Assembly: GCA_018223035.1 (NCBI GenBank)
Contig: JAAEZD010000007.1
Span: forward strand, 62,001-126,000
Length of the DNA stretch: 64,000 nucleotides
From: Heliomarina sp018223035
GTDB taxonomy: Bacteria > Pseudomonadota > Alphaproteobacteria > Rhodobacterales > Rhodobacteraceae
Reading direction: 5' to 3'
Part shown: one piece after another, positions 43,429-51,007 of the stretch
Layout: the number at the start of each line of letters is the position of its first letter
Numbering within the stretch: position 1 is the first letter of the stretch
Notes under the pieces: model-generated
Database searches by the model: none
What the model was told of the DNA's origin: nothing
Seen by the model: only the letters and a program-made list of their open reading frames with translations
Program-made: the position numbers and the translations under genes

Positions 43429-44208
43429 ATGGATCTTAAACTTACCGAAAAGCACGTTCTCGTGACGGGCGGCTCCAAAGGGATCGGTTTCGCGACGGCA
43501 ATAGCCTTCGCCCGCGAAGGCGCGCGCGTAACGCTGGTGTCGCGCAGTAAGCCGGCGCTCGCCAAGGCGGCGGAACAGATCCGCGCCGAAACAGGGAGTG
43601 AAGCGGGCTTTATTGCCGCCGACCTGTCCGAAGATGAAGGCCGGCTTGCCCTTTTCGGTGAGGCCGCTGCCGTCGATATCCTTGTCAACAATGCCGGGGC
43701 CATCAAATCCGGCCCAATCGAAGCGCTTGGAATGGATGACTGGCGCGAGGGTATGGATCTCAAGTTCTGGGGCTACATCCACCTGTGCAAGCTGTTCTCC
43801 GAACAGATGCGCGCCCGCAAGTCCGGCACGATCATCAACATCATCGGCATGGGGGGCAGGGCGGTGCGCCCGTCCTATATCATCGGCGCAGCGGCAAATG
43901 CCGGGCTGATCGGGTTCACCAGCGCACTCGGCGCGGCCACCCCGGCGGACAACGTGCGTGTCTTCGGGATCAACCCCGCGATCACCAAGACCGACCGTAT
44001 GATCGACCGCCTGAAACAGACCGCGGATCAGAAATGGGGCGACCCGGACCGCTGGGAAGAGCTTGTCGAGCCCGCGAATTACCCTTTTGGCCGTCCAAAG
44101 TCAGCCGAAGAAGTCGCAGCCCTCGCGGTCATGTTGTCCTCGCCACAGGTACACTACCTTTCCGGCACGGTTGTCGATATCGACGGCGGGGGGCGCTGGG
44201 GCAAGTAG
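43429..44208 (+). CDS. SDR-family protein lacking the catalytic Ser and Lys
   Basis: Rossmann-fold protein of 259 residues with an intact cofactor motif (VTGGSKGIGFATAIAF) and NNAG (LVNNAGAIKSG). The active site is altered: Tyr150 is kept (VRPSYIIGAAANAG), but the Lys normally four residues later is Ala154, and the usual NISS serine reads NIIG. The C-terminus (LSGTVVDIDGGGRWGK) is SDR-like. It may be an atypical SDR using a different mechanism, or a non-catalytic binder. It is convergent with the GST gene with four bases between stops. Confidence 0.85.
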   Translation: MDLKLTEKHVLVTGGSKGIGFATAIAFAREGARVTLVSRSKPALAKAAEQIRAETGSEAGFIAADLSEDEGRLALFGEAAAVDILVNNAGAIKSGPIEALGMDDWREGMDLKFWGYIHLCKLFSEQMRARKSGTIINIIGMGGRAVRPSYIIGAAANAGLIGFTSALGAATPADNVRVFGINPAITKTDRMIDRLKQTADQKWGDPDRWEELVEPANYPFGRPKSAEEVAALAVMLSSPQVHYLSGTVVDIDGGGRWGK

Positions 44209-44212
44209 CGCC

Positions 44213-44851
44213 TCAAAGGCGCAGTTCTTCATAGGACACCATGACATGTTCCCGAAACGCGGGCCGCGCAGATAGCCTTTCGTAATATCCGGCGAGACCG
44301 GGCATATCCGCCCGGTCAATGTCGATGTCAAAGTAGCGAAACAGCACATGGCCGAATTGGATGTCGGCCAGCGTAAAGTCATCCCGGACCAGAAACGCCT
44401 GTTCGGCCAACCGGGCGTCGGCAATCCGCAATTTCTGTTCCAGCCTCATGACAGCGTCCCTGATCGCTTCCGGATCTCGCTCCGCTTCCGGCGTGCGCAC
44501 CACCCGCCAGAAAACCGGCGCCGTAAACGCCAGCGCCACATTGATTTTCGCCCATTCCGCCCAGCGATCCACATCCGTTCGCGCGATCAGCTCCTCTGGC
44601 CAGAAATCGCCCGACCCATAGCGATTGGCGAGAAAACGTAGGATCGCGCCGGTTTCCCACAACGGCGGATCCGTCCCGTCCTGCACGACCGGCACCGTGC
44701 GGTTCGGGTTCAGCGCGCCAAAGGCGTCGGTATCCGTCCCACCGAACCGGTGACCGATGTCGTGGCGGCGATAGGGCAGGCCTAATTCGCCAACGCACCA
44801 CATCACCGCCTGCACGTTGGACGATGTCTGGCGTCCCCAGACTTCCAGCAT
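44213..44851 (-). CDS. Glutathione S-transferase family protein
   Basis: Cytosolic GST of 212 residues. The N-terminal thioredoxin-like domain (MLEVWGRQTSSNVQAVMWCV; NPNRTVPVVQDG; LWETGAILRFLANRY) contains the cis-Pro and the ETGAI glutathione-binding motif; the active-site residue is probably one of the serines in TSSN. The C-terminal helical domain includes FLVRDDFTLADIQFGHVLFR, with the family Asp. ATG 44851 is preceded by GATGAGG. Substrate unknown. Confidence 0.9.
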   Translation of the reverse strand: MLEVWGRQTSSNVQAVMWCVGELGLPYRRHDIGHRFGGTDTDAFGALNPNRTVPVVQDGTDPPLWETGAILRFLANRYGSGDFWPEELIARTDVDRWAEWAKINVALAFTAPVFWRVVRTPEAERDPEAIRDAVMRLEQKLRIADARLAEQAFLVRDDFTLADIQFGHVLFRYFDIDIDRADMPGLAGYYERLSARPAFREHVMVSYEELRL

Positions 44852-44875
44852 GACCTCATCTCCACTCACCCCAAG

Positions 44876-44902
44876 CAAAACGGGCGGCCCAATGACCGCC
44901 CG
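44876..44902 (-). terminator. Terminator of the potGHIF-type operon
   Basis: Read on the minus strand, CGGGCGG (44902-44896) and CCGCCCG (44887-44881) form a 7-bp stem with an 8-base loop, followed by TTTTG. It is 25 bases past the stop of the binding-protein gene. Confidence 0.75.
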
Positions 44903-44926
44903 CCGTCATAACCTGCGCGTCGGACT

Positions 44927-45949
44927 TTACTTCTGCAAGTCGGTCCAGATGCGGGTGTAAAGCGCCTGCGTGTCGGGGTCACAGGTCGGCAGGAAGGTGC
45001 CTTTGTCCTTCAACTCTTCCGGGATGTTGATCTCACGCGCCGTCTTCATGTCCTCGGGCATGAATTCTTCAGATCCCTTGATGCCGTTGGCATAGCGCGC
45101 GAATTCCGAAATCAGCGCGGCGTTTTCCGGCTTCATGATAAAGTTCTGGAAAGTCTTGGCCTCTTCCATGTTCTGTGCGTCCTTCAGAACCGCGACAGAG
45201 TCCATCCAGACGACGTAGCCTTCTTTCGGATAGCCATAGGCGATGTTTTCATTCGCCAGACGCATACGGAAGGTCGAGCCGTTCCAGTTCACACCCGCCC
45301 AGACGTCTTCCTTGGCGAATTTCTCGATGTTGCCGTAATCCATGCCAAGCCAGCTTTTCTTGGCTTCCACCAGACCGTCACGCACCTGCTTGAGGATTTC
45401 TTTGTCGTTGGTGCAGGGCTCGCCACCGTAATACATGATCGCAAGGCCCATCACGTCGCCCATTTCCGGCACAACGTTGATCTTGCCCTTCAGCTCTTCC
45501 GGCGGGTCCATGAAGATGGCCGAGGTATCGATGTCGCCATCGTAATACTTGGTGTTAACCGCGACGCCGGTCGTGCCCCACTGCCACGGCACGGTGTAAT
45601 GACGGCCTTCATCCCACGGCACATCGATCCAGACCGGATCCATGTTGGAAAAGTTTTCCATCTGATCGGGGCGGGTTTCTTCAAGCAGACCTTCGGAAAT
45701 CCAGATCGGCACATAGGTGGCCGAGGGCACGACGATATCAAAACCGTGCCCGCCCGCCTTGACCTTGGCCAGCGCGGTGTCGTTGCTGTCGTAATCGGTG
45801 ATGGTGACGTCGATGCCGGTTTCAGCCTCGAATTTCTCGATCAGCTTGGGGTTCGTGTAGTTCCCCCAGTTATAGATGTTCAGTTCCTGCGCCATGGCGC
45901 CGGTCGCGCCCAGCGCCAGAACGGAAGCGGCTGCAAACAGTTTTTTCAT
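44927..45949 (-). CDS. Polyamine-type ABC transporter periplasmic binding protein
   Basis: PotD/PotF-family receptor, 340 residues. The signal peptide MKKLFAAASVLALGATGAMA precedes QELNIYNWGNYTNPKLIEKF, the family hallmark, and ITDYDSNDTALAKVKAGGHG. Later features are VPWQWGTTGVAVNTKYY and WNGSTFRMRLANENIAYGYP. It is the last gene of an operon ordered ATPase, permease, permease, receptor. The ATG at 45949 has GGAG ten bases upstream. Putrescine or spermidine is the default guess; other amines are possible given the linked amidohydrolase. Confidence 0.9.
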   Translation of the reverse strand: MKKLFAAASVLALGATGAMAQELNIYNWGNYTNPKLIEKFEAETGIDVTITDYDSNDTALAKVKAGGHGFDIVVPSATYVPIWISEGLLEETRPDQMENFSNMDPVWIDVPWDEGRHYTVPWQWGTTGVAVNTKYYDGDIDTSAIFMDPPEELKGKINVVPEMGDVMGLAIMYYGGEPCTNDKEILKQVRDGLVEAKKSWLGMDYGNIEKFAKEDVWAGVNWNGSTFRMRLANENIAYGYPKEGYVVWMDSVAVLKDAQNMEEAKTFQNFIMKPENAALISEFARYANGIKGSEEFMPEDMKTAREINIPEELKDKGTFLPTCDPDTQALYTRIWTDLQK

Positions 45950-46020
45950 CAAGTAACACTCCATGTTGAGTTGGTTGTTTTTGTTTTATCCCGGCTCTTT
46001 TCGGCCGGTATCGGGAAAGG

Positions 46021-46893
46021 TCAGCGGCGTTCGCGGCTGACCCAGAAAAACAGCGATACCAGAACAGCACCCGACACAAGGATGATGGTCGAAATCGCGT
46101 TGACTTCGGGCGTGACCACGCGGCGCAACTGGCCCAGCATATAGGTAGGAATGGTTTCCTGTCCGGCGGATTTCACGAATTCTGTGATCACCACGTCATC
46201 CAGCGAAATCACGAAGGCGAGCATGAACCCGGCAATGATCCCCGGCCACATCAGCGGCAGCGTCACCCGGCGGAACACCTGCATGGGCGAGGCATAAAGA
46301 TCGCGCGCAGCCACCTCCAGCGTGTCATCCATCGTTTCAAGACGCGCCCGGATTGGCAGGTAGGCAAAGGGGATGCAGAACGCCGTATGCGCGGCGACCA
46401 GGTAGAGCAGGCTGGTGTAACCGGTCATTACCTTGATCCAGGCAAAAACGATCAGCAGCGCCACGGCGGTCACGATCTCGGGCACCATCAGCGGCTGGTT
46501 GATCAGCGCATAGATCATCGTACGCCCCTTGAACCGCCGCGTCCGCGTGGTCGCCAGCGCGGCCATTGTCGCACTGATGCTGGCAATCGTTGCCGCCGAC
46601 CCAGCAAGGATCAGCGACCGGATCGCCGCGTCGATCACCCGCTCATTGCCCGCCGCCTGCGCATACCACCGCAGCGAGAATCCTTCCCAGATCGCAAGCG
46701 AGGTGCCTGCGTTAAAGGAATAAAGCACAAGGATCATGATCGGCGCATAAAGCGCGAAAAAGGTAAAGATCGCGATGATCGAGAAACCGGGCAGGGTGCT
46801 GACGCTATACCCCTTTGGCGCCTTCTTTCCGCTTGCAGCGGGCACAACGGTTTCGGTTTCGATCTTGCTGCCGCTCAGGGTGGTATCAGACAT
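46021..46893 (-). CDS. Polyamine-type ABC transporter permease (PotI/PotC type)
   Basis: Inner-membrane permease of 290 residues with about six helices (FSIIAIFTFFALYAPIMILV; LILAGSAATIASISATMAAL; MLAFVISLDDVVITEFV). The coupling EAA-like loop LEVAARDLYASPMQVFRRVT, then LPLMWPGIIAG, is clear. It overlaps the upstream permease gene by eight bases. A 71-bp gap with a small stem separates it from the receptor gene. Confidence 0.92.
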   Translation of the reverse strand: MSDTTLSGSKIETETVVPAASGKKAPKGYSVSTLPGFSIIAIFTFFALYAPIMILVLYSFNAGTSLAIWEGFSLRWYAQAAGNERVIDAAIRSLILAGSAATIASISATMAALATTRTRRFKGRTMIYALINQPLMVPEIVTAVALLIVFAWIKVMTGYTSLLYLVAAHTAFCIPFAYLPIRARLETMDDTLEVAARDLYASPMQVFRRVTLPLMWPGIIAGFMLAFVISLDDVVITEFVKSAGQETIPTYMLGQLRRVVTPEVNAISTIILVSGAVLVSLFFWVSRERR

Positions 46894-47827
46894 CTTCGCG
46901 CTCCCGCGAGGTTACCCGCACATAATAGATCAGGGCGACCATCACGATGGCCATCAGGGTCAGCGACAGCGCCGCGCCCAGCGGCCAGTTGCGGCCCGCA
47001 CCGAATTGCAGCTCGATCAGGTTGCCGAACATCAGGTTCTTGCCGCCGCCCAGCACGCGCGGCGTCACATAGGCCCCAAGGCAGGGGATAAAGACAAGGA
47101 TCGATCCGGCGATGATCCCCGGCTTGATCAGCGGCAGGATCACCCGGCGGAACGCGGTCCAGCGCCCGGCGTAAAGATCATGCGCCGCCTCGACCAGCCG
47201 GAAGTCCAGCTTGTCCACGGCGGCATAGACCGGCAGCACCATCAGCGGCAGGTAGACATAGGTCATGCCGAACCCGATGGCGAAATCGGTGAACATCATC
47301 TGGATCGGTTCGTCGATGATGCCGATTTTCAACAGGATCAGGTTGATCACCCCTTCGGAACGGATCAGTTCCTGAATGGCAATCGTGCGCACCAGCAGGT
47401 TGGTCCAGAACGGTACAGTGACAAGAAACAGCCAGAACTGTCGTTTTTCGCGCGGACGTGTGGCGATGAACCACGCGGTCGGCACGCCAAAGACCAGCGT
47501 CAGAACCGTAGTGATCAGCGACAGCCGCAAACTGCGCCAGAAAATCGACAAATGCGCGTCGGCCCACATCAGCGTGTCGTCAAAGATGTCGCGCTGCAGC
47601 AGCACCGCAACCCACCCGTCGGTCGAGAATTTCCAGACCACGTTGCCGTAATCGCCGGGCGTCAGAAACGCGTACACCAGCATCACCAGCAGGGGCAGGG
47701 TCGCGAAACAGCCGATAATCAATAGGGCGGGTAGCGCCAAGAGCCAGCGCGAGCGATTGTCCTGCCGCGCTTCTTCCAGTTCCAGCGCGCCGGGTTCGGG
47801 CGGTGTGTTGAGGGCCATATCGCTCAT
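46886..47827 (-). CDS. Polyamine-type ABC transporter permease (PotH/PotB type)
   Basis: Permease of 313 residues, partner of the downstream permease. Helices include WLLALPALLIIGCFATLPLL, LRLSLITTVLTLVFGVPTAW and MTYVYLPLMVLPVYAAVDKL. The coupling loop is LVEAAHDLYAGRWTAFRRVI, then LPLIKPGIIAG. FWTNLLVRTIAIQELIRSEG is typical of PotB/PotH. It starts four bases after the ATPase stop. Confidence 0.92.
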   Translation of the reverse strand: MSDMALNTPPEPGALELEEARQDNRSRWLLALPALLIIGCFATLPLLVMLVYAFLTPGDYGNVVWKFSTDGWVAVLLQRDIFDDTLMWADAHLSIFWRSLRLSLITTVLTLVFGVPTAWFIATRPREKRQFWLFLVTVPFWTNLLVRTIAIQELIRSEGVINLILLKIGIIDEPIQMMFTDFAIGFGMTYVYLPLMVLPVYAAVDKLDFRLVEAAHDLYAGRWTAFRRVILPLIKPGIIAGSILVFIPCLGAYVTPRVLGGGKNLMFGNLIELQFGAGRNWPLGAALSLTLMAIVMVALIYYVRVTSREREDV

Positions 47828-47830
47828 CGC

Positions 47831-48943
47831 TCAGTCCTTCAGAACGGTGACGGCGCCGGGCGCGATGGTCACGGCCGCCGCGTCGCCTTCGCCGAAGGCG
47901 GTGCTCTGCTCGGGGCCGTTCGGCATCTTGGTCTTAAGCGTCTCGCCGGTCTTCAGCCGCAGGTGCAGCGATGTGGCGTCGCCCGAGTACACCACCGTTT
48001 CGACCGTCGCCGCCAGCTCTTCGCCCGCGGCCTCACCGGGGCGGGCGCTCGCATGTTCGGGGCGTACCAGAACGCTGACCTTGCCATCCGGGACGCCCTC
48101 TGGCGCGATGGCTTCATAGGTTCCGCCGCCCGCTTCCAGCGTGACGCGGTTGCCGGACAGATGCGCGTTGAGGAAATTCGACTCGCCGATGAAATTCGCC
48201 ACGAACCGTTCCGAGGGATGAGCGTAGATCTCGCGCGGCGAGCCGACCTGAAGGATCTTGCCCGCGTTCATCACCGCGATCCGGTCCGACATGGTCAGCG
48301 CTTCTTCCTGATCGTGGGTCACGAAGATGAATGTCAGGCCGGTCTCGCTCTGAAGACGTTTTAGCTCGATCTGCATTTCCTTGCGTAGCTTGAGATCAAG
48401 CGCGCTGAGTGGTTCGTCAAGCAACAGAACTTCGGGCTGCGGTGCCAGCGCCCGGGCCAGCGCCACACGCTGTTGCTGACCGCCGGAGATTTCCGAGGTC
48501 CGTCGCGAGCGGAGCTCTTCCATGCGCACAAGCTGCAGCATTTCGGTGACCTTGTCGCGGATGTCATTCTTGGGTTTGCCCAGCATCTCAAGGCCAAAGG
48601 CGATGTTATTGGCCACGCTCATATGCGGGAACAGCGCGTAATTCTGGAACACCGTGTTGATCGGGCGCTGGTTCGGCGCAAGCCGCGAGATATCGCGCCC
48701 GCCAAGGTGCAGTGACCCTCGCGTGGGCGGTTCGAACCCGGCGATTACCCGCAGTAGCGTTGTTTTTCCGCAGCCCGATGGTCCCAGCAGTGTAAAGAAC
48801 TCGTTCTTGCGGATCGCAACAGACACATCGTCCAGCGCGCGGATTTCCTGATTGCTTCCGAACAGTTTCGAGATGCCGATCACATCGACGGCGGTCTCCG
48901 ATTCGGCTGTGGCGGGACGGGTCTTGAGTGCGGTTTCTGGCAC
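47831..48943 (-). CDS. Polyamine-type ABC transporter ATP-binding protein (PotA/PotG type)
   Basis: ATPase of about 370 residues and first gene of the operon. Walker A is GPSGCGKTT, the Q-loop region VFQNYALFPHMSVANNIAFG, signature ISGGQQQRVALARAL, Walker B VLLLDEPLSALD, with a C-terminal TOBE domain (VRPEHASARPGEAAGEELAA). The start is a GTG at 48943 with GGGAG ten bases upstream; an alternative TTG at 49021 falls inside a TTTGATCAAA palindrome and is unlikely. The gene is divergent from a YtcJ-like amidohydrolase. Confidence 0.92.
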   Translation of the reverse strand: MPETALKTRPATAESETAVDVIGISKLFGSNQEIRALDDVSVAIRKNEFFTLLGPSGCGKTTLLRVIAGFEPPTRGSLHLGGRDISRLAPNQRPINTVFQNYALFPHMSVANNIAFGLEMLGKPKNDIRDKVTEMLQLVRMEELRSRRTSEISGGQQQRVALARALAPQPEVLLLDEPLSALDLKLRKEMQIELKRLQSETGLTFIFVTHDQEEALTMSDRIAVMNAGKILQVGSPREIYAHPSERFVANFIGESNFLNAHLSGNRVTLEAGGGTYEAIAPEGVPDGKVSVLVRPEHASARPGEAAGEELAATVETVVYSGDATSLHLRLKTGETLKTKMPNGPEQSTAFGEGDAAAVTIAPGAVTVLKD

Positions 48944-48987
48944 GATATTGATACTCCCAGTTGTTCCGAACCGTCTTTGATTTCGAA

Positions 48988-49050
48988 TTTGATCAAAATT
49001 TTTGCGTCCGGTTTTGATCAAATCTAAGCGCCTGTTTCCTCATTGATCAA
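48988..49050. promoter_or_regulatory. Array of TTTGATCAAA palindromes between transporter and amidohydrolase
   Basis: In the 250-bp divergent region, TTTGATCAAA occurs at 48988-48997 and 49013-49022 (centres 25 bp apart), and TTGATCAA at 49043-49050 (29 bp further). Identical palindromes about two and a half helical turns apart suggest cooperative binding of a dimeric regulator controlling both sides. No regulator gene is adjacent. Confidence 0.65.
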
Positions 49051-49193
49051 GCAATATACTTGGCTTTTCTTCTCCTGCCCCCAAGTCAGGCGCCGCGCCT
49101 GCGCTTTTTTGTGCGCTCGTTCAAACGCGCTTCAGCTTCTCAATTGAAAAGATCGCGTGCTAGCGTTCCGGCGAAAACAATAAGGAGCCGAAC

Positions 49194-50855
49194 ATGACCG
49201 AGGCCAGCCTCATAATAGAAAACGCGAAAGTCCTGACGATGGACCCCGCGAAACCCCGCGCCGATGCCATCGCGCTCGGTGGTGCCCTTATTCTGGGCGT
49301 CGGGGAAAAGGCAGAGATGGAGGCTTTCGCCGGGCCGAACACCCGCCGTTTCGACGCGCAGGGCAAGACGGTCATGCCGGGCATGGTCGAGGCGCACCTG
49401 CATCTGTTCAGCGGTGCCTATGGTCTGCGTCTGTGCCAGCTCGACCGTGTTCAGGGTCTCGACGCGCTGCGCGAAAAGGTGCTGCCCTTTGCCAAGGCGA
49501 ACCCGGATGAAGGCCTGCTGATCTGCAAGGGGGCGATGTATACCCTTTTCGGCGACAAAGAGTCGATCACCCGCCAGAAACTGGACCAGGTCATCTCGGA
49601 TCGCCCGCTGGTCGTGATCGCTGCTGACCATCATACCGCCTTCGCCAATACCATCGCGATGGAAAAGGCCGGGCTGATCAATGGCCGCGACGTGCCCCTT
49701 GGCAACGAGGTCGTGATGGGCAGCGACGGCACTGCCACCGGTGAGCTGCGCGAATTCGAGGCCTACAGGCATGTCATGGTGCTGCGCACGTCGGGCGGGC
49801 GCGAAAATCTTGGCCTGACCGGCGATGAACCCGAAAACGTGACGGCAGCCGAGCGGGCCGAGGATGAGGCCGTGATGCTTGAGGGGCTGAAATACTGCGC
49901 CTCCTACGGGTTCACCTCGCTGCACAATATGGATGGCAATATCTACCAGCTCGAACTGCTGGATGCGCTGGAAAAGCGCGGCGAACTGCTCTGCCGGACG
50001 GAAATTCCGTTCCACCTGACGCCCTCCAAGCCCATTTCTTCGCTCGAAGTCGCCCGCCAGATGACGACGGATTACAAAAGCGACCGGCTGCGCTCGGGCC
50101 GCGTCAAGATGTTCATGGATGGTGTCATCGACAGCGGCACCGCTGTTATGGTCGAGGATTACGCGGATCAGCCCGGCTGGCGCGGCGACCCGCTGCATAG
50201 CGTGGAGCGTTTCAACGAGGCCGCGACTGAAGCCGACAAGCACGGGCTGCAAATCGCAGTCCACGCCATCGGTGACGCGGCCGTGCGCCGGGTGCTTGAC
50301 GGTTACGAGGCCGCGCAAAAGGCCAACGGCAAACGCGACTCGCGTCATCGGATCGAACATATCGAGGTGCTGCATCCCGATGATCTTCACCGGTTTGCCG
50401 AACTCGGCGTGATCGCCTCGATGCAGCCCCAACACCCGCCGGGCGCGCTCGACTTCCCGCTGGAACCCTGGACCAGCAAGGTCGGCAAAGAACGCTGGCC
50501 GTGGTCTTTCCCGGTCCAATACCTGCGCGACGAAGGCGTGCCGATCGCCTTTGCCTCGGACTGGCCCGTCGCCGATATCGACCCGATGCGCGGCGTTCAG
50601 GCCGCTGTCACCCGCAAGCCGTGGCATCCCGATCACCCAAGCCATGCCTCTAACCTGATGCAGTCGCTGTTCGATTACACGATGGGCGGGGCCTACGCCG
50701 GATTCGATGAACACCGTCTGGGCAAGCTTGCACCCGGAATGCTCGCCGATGTGGTCGTGATGGACGCCGATCTCGAAAGCCTCGAAGCCGCGCAGATCGG
50801 CACCGCCCGCGCCGCGCTGACGCTCTGCGGCGGCGAAATCACTTGGGAGGCATGA
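49194..50855 (+). CDS. YtcJ-like metal-dependent amidohydrolase
   Basis: Amidohydrolase of 553 residues. Metal and active-site motifs are MVEAHLHLFSG, QIAVHAIGDAAVRR, HRIEHIEVLHPDD and FASDWPVADIDPM. The N- and C-terminal strands form the small composite beta domain (ILGVGEKAEMEAF; GMLADVVVMDADLE). YtcJ relatives hydrolyse N-acyl or N-formyl amines. It is divergent from the polyamine-type ABC operon and may share its operators, so it may act on the imported compound. A hairpin terminator follows. Confidence 0.88.
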   Translation: MTEASLIIENAKVLTMDPAKPRADAIALGGALILGVGEKAEMEAFAGPNTRRFDAQGKTVMPGMVEAHLHLFSGAYGLRLCQLDRVQGLDALREKVLPFAKANPDEGLLICKGAMYTLFGDKESITRQKLDQVISDRPLVVIAADHHTAFANTIAMEKAGLINGRDVPLGNEVVMGSDGTATGELREFEAYRHVMVLRTSGGRENLGLTGDEPENVTAAERAEDEAVMLEGLKYCASYGFTSLHNMDGNIYQLELLDALEKRGELLCRTEIPFHLTPSKPISSLEVARQMTTDYKSDRLRSGRVKMFMDGVIDSGTAVMVEDYADQPGWRGDPLHSVERFNEAATEADKHGLQIAVHAIGDAAVRRVLDGYEAAQKANGKRDSRHRIEHIEVLHPDDLHRFAELGVIASMQPQHPPGALDFPLEPWTSKVGKERWPWSFPVQYLRDEGVPIAFASDWPVADIDPMRGVQAAVTRKPWHPDHPSHASNLMQSLFDYTMGGAYAGFDEHRLGKLAPGMLADVVVMDADLESLEAAQIGTARAALTLCGGEITWEA

Positions 50856-50868
50856 TCGCTCTCGCCGC

Positions 50869-50898
50869 GCGGGCCGAATTCCGGCCCGCTGTGCTTTG
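50869..50898 (+). terminator. Terminator of the amidohydrolase gene
   Basis: Stem GCGGGCCG (50869-50876)/CGGCCCGC (50882-50889), a 5-base loop, then TGTGCTTT. It lies 13 bases past the amidohydrolase stop. Confidence 0.75.
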
Positions 50899-50904
50899 AA
50901 ATAC

Positions 50905-50944
50905 GGGATGCCAGATAAAATCGTACTGATTTATCCGGCATCCC
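50905..50944. promoter_or_regulatory. Long inverted repeat abutting the copA promoter
   Basis: GGGATGCCAGATAAA (50905-50919) and TTTATCCGGCATCCC (50930-50944) pair over 15 positions with one mismatch around a 10-base loop. It ends directly at the copA -35 box. It may be a second terminator insulating copA or another regulator's operator. Confidence 0.6.
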
Positions 50945-50975
50945 TTGACCTTCCAGTTGCTGGAACCCTTATGTG
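50945..50975 (+). promoter_or_regulatory. CueR-activated copA promoter with 19-bp spacer
   Basis: -35 TTGACC (50945-50950) and -10 TATGTG (50970-50975) are 19 bp apart, the overlong spacing characteristic of MerR-family promoters. The spacer holds the dyad TTCCAGTTGCTGGAA (50951-50965), which matches the known CueR operator core. copA and cueR lie directly downstream. Confidence 0.93.
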
Positions 50976-51007
50976 AGCTGCTGTAACGGCAAATCAATGG
51001 GGGGTCC

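Noticed and set aside
45991..46008. Small CCGGC/GCCGG stem between the polyamine permease and receptor genes
   Set aside because: Only 5 bp with no T-run on the minus strand; too weak to call a terminator.
48988..49022. FNR/Anr-type anaerobox reading of the TTGATCAA sites
   Set aside because: FNR sites need TTGAT-N4-ATCAA; here the half-sites abut without a spacer.
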